From Prionace glauca (taxonomy: Eukaryota; Chordata; Chondrichthyes; Carcharhiniformes; Carcharhinidae): 64,000 bases of DNA. The position numbers and the translations under genes were made by a program. This document shows, piece by piece, positions 43,795 through 52,679 of this stretch (positions within the stretch are counted from its first letter, which is position 1; every line of letters starts with the position of its first letter). The notes beneath the pieces were generated by a model. The model was not told where the DNA came from. It searched no databases and worked only from the letters and a program-made list of their open reading frames with translations. The DNA lies in the NCBI GenBank assembly GCA_037974335.1, contig CM075760.1, forward strand, positions 69,933,627 through 69,997,626, given 5' to 3'.

Positions 43795-44270
43795 TCATAG
43801 AAGCATAAAATCATAGAATCCCTACAGTTCAACATGGTTATTCGGTCCAATAACTCTGCAGCGGGCTCTCCAGCAGAGCATCCTACCTCGGCAAGCTTTC
43901 ATCCGATCCCGGCAACCACACGTATTCACAGGCTAATCCCCCGAACCTACACATTATTGGACACTAACAGGAAATGTAGCATAGACAATTTACATTGGGC
44001 CTGGGAAGGATGCTCTGCCGGATAGCAGACTTGATGAACCAAATGCTCTACTTCTGCACTGTAGGGATTCTATGATTCTAATTTGCACATCATTGGGCGC
44101 TAAGGGGCAATTTATCACAGCCAATCCACCTAACCTGCACATCCTGGGACTGTGGAAGGAAACTGGAGCACTCGGAGGGAACTCACATGGATATGGATAG
44201 AATGTGAAAATCACACACAGTCACCCAATGTTAGAATCGAACCCGCTTCCCTGTCGCCTGTGAGGGAGCA
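43795..44270 (-). mobile_element. two tRNA-derived SINE copies, nested or adjacent
   Basis: aatcatagaatccctacagt opens a reversed SINE. A second terminus (tgtagggattctatgattct, 44062-44081) and a reversed body (tgtggaaggaaactggagca) ending in a head-like sequence (gaatcgaacccgcttccctg) follow. Confidence 0.75.
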
Positions 44271-45029
44271 AAAATAATTGTATCTCTTCGTGATAACCAC
44301 ATTTTTTATTCTTCCCTCGTGTGAGTGTGATCACTATTTGTGAAGGAATATTTCAGACATCAGATCTGTTTTTTATTTAACTTGTCGAGTTTAAACAGAT
44401 TAAATCCTCAATCAGATTATCATTCAGTGGAATATCAGCCTGTTCACAGATACTTTATTAATTGTGACATCAGAACTTTCAGAACTAATTCTGAAATGAA
44501 ATGTCTTATTTTATTGTAGTTAAGTACAGCCGGAGTTATGAATGTTCAAAAAGTTTTATTCATATTGAACCAACTGTTAAAATTCTTAAAATAAATCGCT
44601 ATTTTGAGTTGAAACTGATCAATAAGTGACGGTTTATCTGGTTTTTCTGTCATGAACATTTCATTGTAAACAGTGAGGTATTTATGTAAATAAATACAAA
44701 AATAGTAATTCCTAATGAGATTGTTGACTGACAAAAACACAACAAATATTTCCCCACCAACACAGCACAGAAATAGAGAGAACCATGCAAATCAATCAAC
44801 GGATTTCAGTAATGGTTGTTTTTCAACATTATTTATTCATCAGTTATGTGAGGAAAAATATCATGATGATATCTATGTTCAGAATTAGGAAATAATCCCT
44901 CTGATCCCGAAATGTAATGACACAGAAAACACAGAACATCTCCTGTGTTTCATCTCTTTCTCTGTCTTTCTCCTGTCTGGTTCTGCGTCTTGTCTCTCCA
45001 CGATGGTTCATCGTCTTCACTCCACAGCA
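44271..45029. other. no feature recognised
   Basis: AT-rich sequence without gene, RNA or known repeat. Confidence 0.4.
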
Positions 45030-45105
45030 AAAGAACATAAGAACGTAAGAAATGGGAGCAGGACTAGGCCATCTAGCCCCTCGAGCCTGCCCCGGGCTCG
45101 ATAAA
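45030..45105 (-). mobile_element. CR1 3' end, reversed
   Basis: agaacataagaacgtaagaa, then atgggagcaggactaggcca and cctcgagcctgcccc, is the typical reversed CR1 3' terminus. Confidence 0.8.
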
Positions 45106-45234
45106 ATCAATGTTTGCCCAATGTATTCTCTCAGCCACAGGTACAGGTTTCTAAAAGAATATAATTCAATAAATTGGAATCCACGACTGAGATTTACTCT
45201 AAAAGATCTCTTGAGAAATCAATGATCTTGAAAT

Positions 45235-45835
45235 GCTTGAAACATTTTCTTCTGCACCTAACCTCGGTTCCACCTGGTGATAAGGATTCAATGTGGAATC
45301 TTTCCCTATATTTAGCCGGTGTTGTCCCTGTCCTTGGAGTATTTGACTGGACAGAGTAGAGGAATATTTACTCTGCGTCTGAACTCATTGTTCCTGGTTT
45401 ATGAATGGTTGATATATCTTTGTCAGGGAAGATTTAATCCGTATCTAATCTCTGCTGTACCTAGCCTGGGTGTGTTTTGTGGAACTGTGTGGACGGCTCT
45501 TTCTCCTATACCTAACACTAATTTAAACCTGCCTCCTGGATCTCTGAAGGAAGAGTGCAGGAGAGTTTTTACATAGACGAGTGTCCATGCTCTTTCTGCC
45601 TTAATTTTGTTTGAACAGATTTATAGACGGAGTTTCACTCTGTTTATAGACAGTATAATGTTGTAAGAACGTTTGAATTGGATAGTTTAGAGGGAGATTC
45701 TCTTTGCATCTCACTCATGCTATTCCTGATTTAGGAGTTATTAATTTGCCAGTACAGAGGGGACTTTGCATTCTGCAGCGAACCCCATGTTACTCCTGTC
45801 CTGTAAGATTTTGATGGGAGAGTCGGCCGTCTTTA
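45235..45835. repeat. degenerate ~70-bp minisatellite
   Basis: About eight poorly conserved units carry the theme tttactctgcgtctgaactc, then gttcctgg, gtatttgactggacagagta and gaggaat. It resembles a minisatellite I know from sharks (TTTACTCTGTATCTAACCC type). The open frames at 45174-45576 are by-products. Confidence 0.7.
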
Positions 45836-45954
45836 CAAATTTCATGGGGATTGAACCAGTATCTTTATATTACAGTAAATTTACCCTGTGTCAGCTCGTA
45901 TTATAAGCCATGCCTTCGTTTATTTTCCACTGGACCCTAACTCATTCTATCTTG

Positions 45955-46220
45955 CATGTAGAATGTTATGTTGTCTGTCTTTGCACATAGTAAATTGGAT
46001 ATATTATCTGTCTGTACTAAATTAGACGCTGTCCCTGCTTATATTGTATGTCACTATGTTTCTGTTTATATTAAACGAGACATTGTCTCTGTTTATATTA
46101 ATTTAGATCTCTCTCTGTTTGTATCAAAGTCGATGCAATCTTATTTCTGCAATTGTCCATATCCACGTTTATATTGTATTAGACATGGTCTCAGTTTTTA
46201 CTGCACTGGTCAATGCCAGT
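45955..46220. repeat. degenerate ~30-bp repeat (reversed type)
   Basis: Units such as gtttctgtttatattaaacg, agacattgtctctgtttata and ttaatttagatctctctctg recur. They look like the reverse complement of the units at 29225-30190. Confidence 0.6.
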
Positions 46221-47040
46221 AATGATTAAAGTGGCTGGGAGAACACAATTCTCTGCATCCTTCTGCAAGGACAAACCGTGTGAGGTTTTGGACACTGGAA
46301 AAGAAATCTGAAATCTACTTCTGCTGGCTGCAGTGAAAGTGGATATCAAGTCCTGTGTAGCATGTACTGTCAATGAAGAACAAAAAAACAAAGAAAATTA
46401 CAGCACAATAAAATACTGGTGATCCAATACTGCCCGTTTCTGGATCTTGCCTGATAACAATCTTTTTTATCCCAACATATTATCTCTTCTTCTCACAAAA
46501 CCGTGAAGTAAAACAAACCTAATTCAAAGAGAGGCATAGTTAGTGCAGGAACAAAATTGCCACAGTGAAATATATATAGGGTGAGTCTCAAATATTACAT
46601 AACCAGAGAGAATGCCGTGTGCAATGTAAACTGAGCTCTGGTCTAGCAGAGTATTAACAGAGCCAGGCTGTATTTTAAGATAAACAGGGGCCTGGTTCAA
46701 GAAAATAGTAATGTGTTAGTGCCGAGTGCCACGTGGGGATGGTCAAATGCCAAATTCCAATGAGACCCTTATCCCGTGAAAGAAACATTTTTAAAAATAA
46801 CTTTGTCAAGGAGAATAAAACTGAGGCAGTGTCTCGCACAGTTTTACTGATATCGGAACTTCTTAGACATGAACTGAGACAGTGCTGAGTAATTAATGAT
46901 ACTGGACCGAATAAGGAGAATATTAAAAAAATGTCCAAAAAGATAATAATTATTTTCACGAATTACTGTCCATTTGCAATTTAATAATTTCATTCACCAG
47001 ATCTCATTCATATATAATGAGGAGTATATTTACAATTAGC
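46221..47040. other. no gene recognised
   Basis: AT-rich sequence. 46560-46700 has a few more units like the ~30-bp repeat. The rest is featureless. Confidence 0.35.
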
Positions 47041-47044
47041 CTAT

Positions 47045-47275
47045 GATAGGAAGGCGACGTTGTCTAGGCCCCCATTTATTCCCCATTGCTAATTGCATTC
47101 GGGGAGCTGGTGGTGAGCCACCTTATTCAATTGCTGCAGAACCTGCAGTGTAGGTACACCGACAGTGCTCTTAGGGAGGGTGCTCCTGGACTCCGACGCA
47201 GCGTAAGTAAAGGAGTGGCCCAAGTGAGGTTTGTGAGTGTCTTGGACAGGAATTTCCAGGCGAGGTTGTTCCAAT
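47045..47275 (-). mobile_element. L2/Rex-like LINE, 3' end
   Basis: ggtggtgagccaccttattc, cagaacctgcagtgtaggta and cagtgctcttagggagggtg match the same reversed 3' end as 38433-39125. Confidence 0.8.
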
Positions 47276-47334
47276 TCCCCAGTTATCATCAATTCATACA
47301 GATAAACAATTAGTTCACCAATTATGTTCATCAG

Positions 47335-47830
47335 TTTGATAAAGCAAAAGACTGCAGATTTTGGAAATTGAAACAAAAATAATGAATGCTGGAAAATCTC
47401 AACGGGTCTGACAGCATCTGTGGAGAGAGAATAGAGCCAACGTTTCGAGTCAGTGTTATCTTTTTTATTTGGAGGAAATTGAAGAGGGTGATGACATTGA
47501 GAAATGATGTGGGTGGATAGAGATTAGGTTTTTTTAGGATATATTTCGAGATTATGATGTTGATTAGTTTAGGGTGAAGAAGTTTGTTATGATATTTGGG
47601 ATCGCTCTGTGAATTGATGCAGCTTGTGTGTGTCTGGAAATAATGTCTATTATTTCTGTTATTCCCAACTCACAGGAAATTTATGCAGCTTTCCTGACAC
47701 GTTGTAGGAAACAATGATGATCTCTCCAAAGCAGCAGGGATACTCTGCCGAAGGGTCACCCAGATGTGAAACAAAGGCTCTATTCTGTCTCCACAGATGT
47801 TACTGAGATTCTCCAGTATTTTCTGTTTAT
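47335..47830. mobile_element. two copies of the common CTCGAAACGTC-type repeat, opposite orientations
   Basis: 47335-47465 is reversed (tctgacagcatctgtggaga, then cgtttcgagtcagtg). 47740-47830 is forward (gccgaagggtcacccagatg, ctccagtattttctgtttat). Possibly Penelope-related; fossil. Confidence 0.6.
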
Positions 47831-48739
47831 TTTCGGCATTTCATTCTATCCAATATACAACAGCACGTTGCTTCGTATAATTTATCGATTTTAAAATTTA
47901 TTGACAACACATTGGCTTTTTGACACCAAGGAATGAAATCTGTCCCAGAATTCAGTGGGGAATGGAATTAATTCAGACCGAGGATATGAACAGCTACCCA
48001 GCAGCCTCTGCGCTTCATTGACAAGTCATCACCTCATCATCACACAGAATGTCCTGGTACATAGCTAGAGTGTGTGATGGTTATCAAAGTGATGATATAA
48101 ATGGAACAACCGGCACTTCATGTGAAGTTACTGAATCTTTAAATTCCGATTCATTATTACACTGTTTTGGGAAATAATATTACACTTGTAGTTTTCCAGT
48201 GAGTTTCACAAATATTTCTGTTGCTACCTTATTTACTTTTCACCCTGTTGTCTTCACTAATTTGGGTGAGGGTTTGTTGATTAATTTGTTGTATATGAAA
48301 GAAGCAGTATTTTATATAGTACAATCATTCCTCCTCAACCATATCATGCTCTCTCTTTCTGTCCTGGATATGAAGATTCAGCATCAGCAGAGAAATGAAC
48401 CATCCGAACTGCAGGAAAGTCTCCCCCTACTCTTCAAGAGGATCAGCTTGCTAACTCCCGAGAAATGTATTTCACCCAGACACTCTGGAAGGATTGATGG
48501 ACACACATTGAATAAAGGAGTTGTTTCAATTTATGAAGTAGTCAAACACAAATATGGAAATGTAGAACAGCATCATTCAGTCCCATTTATCAATGAATCC
48601 ACCAATCCATTCACTAATTCCGCAATCAAAATATTCAGGCATCCAACAATCATTCATCCATCAGTCATTCATATGTCATTCATTCCTGTGTCAACACAGT
48701 CATACATTTATTGTTTGTGTAGATGGTGACATCAATTAT
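47831..48739. other. no gene recognised
   Basis: A 176-codon open frame (48199-48729) lies here, but it has no recognisable domain and AT-rich composition. I do not call it a gene. Confidence 0.35.
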
Positions 48740-50900
48740 TTTAATTGATCCAGTGATCCAGAGGCCCAGGGCAATGATGAGAGGACAGGGATTTAAGTCA
48801 GACCCTTCCCGCAGGTAGATTTTGAATTCTATTGATAAATCTGGAATGGATACTAATTGCGATCATTGGAACCGCTCTGATTCCCCAATGGAGGAAATCT
48901 GCCATCCCTACATTGTCTCACAAGGATATAACTGCAGACTGAAAGCCAAATAGCTGACTCTTTAATATCTACAGAAGTGTCCAAGAAAACCAGTCAATTT
49001 AAGGGAATTTGGGACAGGCAAAGAGTGTTGGTCTTTCCAAACAAACATCCCATGGAAAGATAAAAGGAGATAAAATATAAATGTGCATGCTCACATATAA
49101 CAGCATGTATCATCTCTCTGAGCCATTTTTCAGTCTGCCTGTGATTATTTCTGTCCGTCCATCACAATATCCTGATGTGTTGGAAAAATCATCATTGTTG
49201 TTAATTGGGTGCCAGAGAAGGTGGAAAATAATCCTTTCTTTAGAGATGGGGAAACATCATCTAGATTTATAACTTCCAAAAATTCAAGTGCCTCCAGTAC
49301 TGTTGCTGGGTAGATTTGTTTATAAATAGACCTTACTGACAACATGCAGGGTTTTAAGTTGGCTTGGAGCTAAGCGGTCAGTGCTGATGAAACTGATCTT
49401 TGATCTATTGCACAAACAGCCCCAGATTTTTCCTGTCAATAACTTTGAGCATTTGACACCAGCCTGGATTGCTGCCAAATACAGTGTGGGACAGATTAGC
49501 GTGAAGCTCAATGGACAACATGGGATTCAGACATTTAAACAGTAAATGTTTCATTCCCACAATTTAAATCGCAATCATTCTAATCAAATATTTTCATTCA
49601 GTGTCCTGTTCATTACCTGAGTAAATATTATGTCAAACAATAAAGTGACCGGATGATCTTTTTCATTTGTATAGTTTCCGAGTAAATTTCATTCCAATAA
49701 TTAAAGTCTGTTTATTAATCAGTTCATGAAATGAGAGAGAGAGATGTTGATGGGCCCAATTCCCCAGTGAAGTAAAATCGGTGAAATGACATGAAATAAT
49801 ATTAAAACAACATCATAAAACTGAGATGAACACCGGGGATTCCTGGAATATTCTGAAATTTCTGTATCACATTGAAACAGCAGCGTGTCTTGTACCTGAT
49901 TAGCACCGTGTTCTATTGTACGGTATAATCTAATTTCTGTTATTGAAGAGTTCCTCTCATAGCTGCCAATGAGTGGAGAAATGATCAGTTCATAACCTGA
50001 TTCAATGGAAGATAAAACATTTATTCTTGTGATATTGTGCAATGTGCCGCAAAGCTCTGATATCCTGTATTCCCAATACCAGTGTATGTTAGACAGCCGG
50101 TGGCCAATAGAGTGAGTTGCAATGACCTGGATGCTGAAGGAGAACTTTAATGATCTCAGCGTCCGTTCCGATTCATTCACTTCTCCGTCAAAAAATCAAT
50201 TTAATTTTATGTTTCTCTGTCAACTCACTATTTAATTACCAGGAGGTTGGGATTCTCATTATTTTCAAAGGCCTGTCTTCGAGATTGGGACAGTTTGACA
50301 AATATAAGGAGAAACATTGTATTGTGTGAGAGTTTCTTCTCATCTCCAAACCCAATTTGTACAGCGATAGCCATCCACACTGTGTATAGAATCACTTTGT
50401 ATATTCTACACATTGAGTTACAGAAATCGATGGTATTTCTTCTGATAAAATGTGCTTTATTATTGTAATGTGGCAGAGACACGGAATTGTTGAAAAATTG
50501 TCTAATGTTCCAAAATGTTATTTCATCATTTTTAGATTTATTTTCTTGTTGGGGATGTGGTAATAAAATCACCATTTTTACAATGGAATGAGTTATTTTA
50601 AAAGTAAAGAGATGATGAACTGTAACATCACCATCAGAAATAATGGGGACAATACAATGAACATTTCAGCCAAACAAATATCCGGATACAGATAAAATGC
50701 CCATTTTAATATTAATCTATTGTAAATCTCCGAGTCCATTCTGTTGGGGGTGTGGAAGGTGGGACGTGGATCAACAGGCGCCGCCTCCGGCAGGGAATCA
50801 ACAGGCGGCGCCTGGAAAGCCGCCCCCTTCTGCCGGGTATTTAAATACCGCTCACTGGGACCGGAATCCAACAGTCCGGGAGCTGGTTTGTTCACTGAGT
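48740..50900. repeat. segmental duplication, copy B (upstream region of the IgM cluster VH)
   Basis: This is the counterpart of 39785-42385. It begins with a second-family SINE (48745-48920: gatccagtgatccagaggcc) also present at the start of copy A, so that SINE predates the duplication. It runs without the two extra SINEs of copy A into the VH promoter. No genes are seen in it. Confidence 0.9.
50765..50848 (+). promoter_or_regulatory. VH promoter region: GC-rich direct repeat and palindromic TATA
   Basis: TATTTAAATA (50838-50847), inside the 14-bp palindrome GGTATTTAAATACC, lies about 90 bp before the leader ATG at 50937, a normal distance for a VH TATA box. Just upstream is a GC-rich direct repeat (tcaacaggcgccgcct and tcaacaggcggcgcct). 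I found no octamer ATGCAAAT or ATTTGCAT in about 400 bp upstream, although the octamer is a hallmark of most vertebrate VH promoters. Confidence 0.65.
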
Positions 50901-50936
50901 TCCTGACACAACCATTTCCCCCAAATCACCAGAAAG

Positions 50937-51420
50937 ATGAGGTCGGCCATTTCTCTCAGTTTGTTGCTGACTTTCTTATCTGGTGAGTATTTTTTTTATT
51001 ATTGTTCAAGTCTCTCACTGTTACTGTCTCAGTGTTAGTGTCTCTCTGGAATGTTCCAGAGTCAGCAATCATTTCACTAAGATTAACCCCCGGTGTTTTT
51101 GATCTATTTTTACAGGTGTCCAGTCGGAGATTGTGTTGACCCAGCCAGAGGCAGCGACCGAGGCTCCCGGAGGCTCCCTGAAACTGACCTGTAAAACCAG
51201 CGGGTTCAATGTTGGCAGCTACTGGATGGGTTGGATCCGGCAGGTTCCCGGACAGGGCCTGGAGTGGCTGGTTTCCTACTCTAGTTCATCCAGCAACTAC
51301 TACGCCCCATCAATTAAGGGTCGATTTACTGCGTCCAAAGACACTTCAAACAACATATTCTCTTTGGACATGAGGAGCCTGAAGATTGAAGACACGGCCA
51401 TCTAATACTGTGCCAGAGAG
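50937..51420 (+). pseudogene. IGHV: immunoglobulin heavy-chain V segment of the IgM cluster, one in-frame stop
   Basis: Leader exon 50937-50982 encodes MRSAISLSLLLTFLSG, with a hydrophobic core and donor GTGAGT. The intron is 50983-51115 (acceptor atttttacag), and the V exon starts at 51116. Mature FR1 begins EIVLTQPEA, just after VQS. Landmarks are LTCKTSGF (FR1 Cys), [17 protein letters not shown] (FR2 with Trp), [18 protein letters not shown] (CDR2) and [14 protein letters not shown] (FR3). At 51403-51405 TAA replaces the first Tyr codon of YYC, then YCAR follows. A stop there would remain in any rearranged gene. Everything else, including splice sites and the recombination signal, looks good, so the gene died recently or the stop is a sequencing error. 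Family: shark IgM-type VH. Confidence 0.95.
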
Positions 51421-51459
51421 CACAGCGAGAGGATCCAGGGCTGCACCCGGACAAGAACA
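51421..51459 (+). promoter_or_regulatory. VH recombination signal (23-RSS)
   Basis: Heptamer CACAGCG (consensus CACAGTG) at 51421-51427, 23-bp spacer, nonamer ACAAGAACA (consensus ACAAAAACC) at 51451-51459. It sits directly after the CARE codons of VH and would target RAG1/RAG2 joining to the 12-RSS of D1. Confidence 0.92.
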
Positions 51460-51809
51460 GCCCGAGAGGGGATTCCGCAACTTCCATCATAACCTGTAGG
51501 TCAGTATCTGTTTTAAATGCAATATGATCGAGGGTGGTCAGAAACAAACTATAATCGTGTTTTAAATAAAAGTAACACAGAAAGCATTTAACAGTAAAAC
51601 TTCCCAAAATCACTGATATAACTGGTGAGCTTTTCACTGACTTTATATTCATTGTAGTTTCAGCAAGTAGGACACACACGATATATTACCCTTTTTAATA
51701 TTCCTGATAGATTGTGTTCTATAAATAGTTGCCTACATTTTACATTAGAGCAAAACTAATGGTGCATTTAAAGTGAATATTGAACAGCAGTACTGAACAG
51801 AGTGAGTGC
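51460..51809. other. VH-D1 spacer
   Basis: About 350 bp between the VH signal and the D1 signal, of the size usual in shark clusters. Nothing else was recognised. Confidence 0.7.
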
Positions 51810-51890
51810 AGTTTCTGTATGGGTGTGCGTCACTGTGAGATACTATGGGAGTCACAGTGCTGAGAAAAGCGCCATCCTCATACAAAAACC
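51810..51890 (+). other. IGHD1: IGHD1 segment with 12-RSS (5') and 23-type RSS (3')
   Basis: 5' signal: nonamer AGTTTCTGT (51810-51818), 12-bp spacer, heptamer CACTGTG (51831-51837). D coding is 51838-51852, AGATACTATGGGAGT, 15 bp. 3' signal: heptamer CACAGTG (51853-51859), 22-bp spacer, consensus nonamer ACAAAAACC (51882-51890). The 22-bp spacer is one base short of 23. The 12/23 arrangement lets D1 join VH on its left and the 12-RSS of D2 on its right. Confidence 0.9.
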
Positions 51891-52199
51891 TCAGAAAAGG
51901 ACGTTGCTTAAATTGGTGACCAATGCCATTGCCGAATGCCAAAGTAAATGAGGCTTCAACAATATAATACTTAGAAACAACATTGTTTCTTTTTAAGATG
52001 TAAAATGCTTCAATTTTATTGTTATTGATTTACACGCTGAATGTGCACAGAGAGTGTAAAAGTTTCTAACCCCCTTTATCAATATCATGACCAGTAAAAA
52101 TTGAAATATCTCACGGACTCACCCTGAACGAGCTGGAAACAGACTTTTGAAATAGCAGTGAAATTAACTGTCTGTATTTTACAGTTAACAGTCCGCCTC
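51891..52199. other. D1-D2 spacer
   Basis: About 310 bp, AT-rich, no other element recognised. Confidence 0.7.
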
Positions 52200-52267
52200 A
52201 GTATTTGTCATGCTTTGTCTCACTGTGATACCTGGATGGCACAGCAGTTACTGTCAATACAAAAACC
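52200..52267 (+). other. IGHD2: IGHD2 segment with 12-RSS on both sides
   Basis: 5' signal: nonamer AGTATTTGT (52200-52208), 12-bp spacer, heptamer CACTGTG (52221-52227). D coding is 52228-52239, ATACCTGGATGG, 12 bp. 3' signal: heptamer CACAGCA (52240-52246), 12-bp spacer, nonamer ACAAAAACC (52259-52267). With D1 (12/23) and JH (23), this gives V(23)-(12)D1(23)-(12)D2(12)-(23)J, which forces use of both D segments under the 12/23 rule unless D1 or D2 is skipped by V-to-D2 joining. Confidence 0.9.
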
Positions 52268-52592
52268 CCTCAGCACTGATTGACTGGAACTGGATCAGTG
52301 TGGCTTTTAAATCCCAACTGTAATCACAGTACAGTATTATTTATGTCCAACACTGACCACATGGCAAGAATAAACATGGAAAATCTTGATAATTACTCAA
52401 TTACCGATGTGTGTTTTCAACAACATGTTCACCTGTAACTCTGTGAAATATAAAACTTTAGGGTCATTTATGAATGTCAAATGATATCCAGGAATCCAAT
52501 GATAATTTAATGAACATTAATTGATTTTGCTTTTCCTTGGGTTTGTGAATATTTAAAATAATGGTGATTTTGCGTCTATTTTGTGCAGGGAC

Positions 52593-52631
52593 GGTTGTTG
52601 TATGACACAGCCTACGGAATGTGACACTGTG
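52593..52631 (+). promoter_or_regulatory. JH recombination signal (23-RSS)
   Basis: Nonamer GGTTGTTGT (52593-52601), exact 23-bp spacer, consensus heptamer CACTGTG (52625-52631), directly before JH coding. Confidence 0.92.
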
Positions 52632-52679
52632 ACTACTTCGATTACTGGGGACAAGGGACCATGGTGACGGTGACTACAG
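52632..52679 (+). CDS. IGHJ: immunoglobulin heavy-chain J segment
   Basis: The coding reads YFDYWGQGTMVTVTT plus one base. It carries the canonical WGQG beta-bulge motif that closes the V domain, followed by splice donor GTAAGA at 52680. The 48-bp length and the phase-1 end match vertebrate JH. The single JH is about 325 bp after D2. It would splice to CH1 at 63223, forming a TTATPSAPT junction. No stop or defect was seen. Confidence 0.96.

Noticed and set aside
48199-48729. 176-codon open frame between the two VH copies
   Set aside because: AT-rich, with no recognisable domain, splice context or conserved motif; likely chance.
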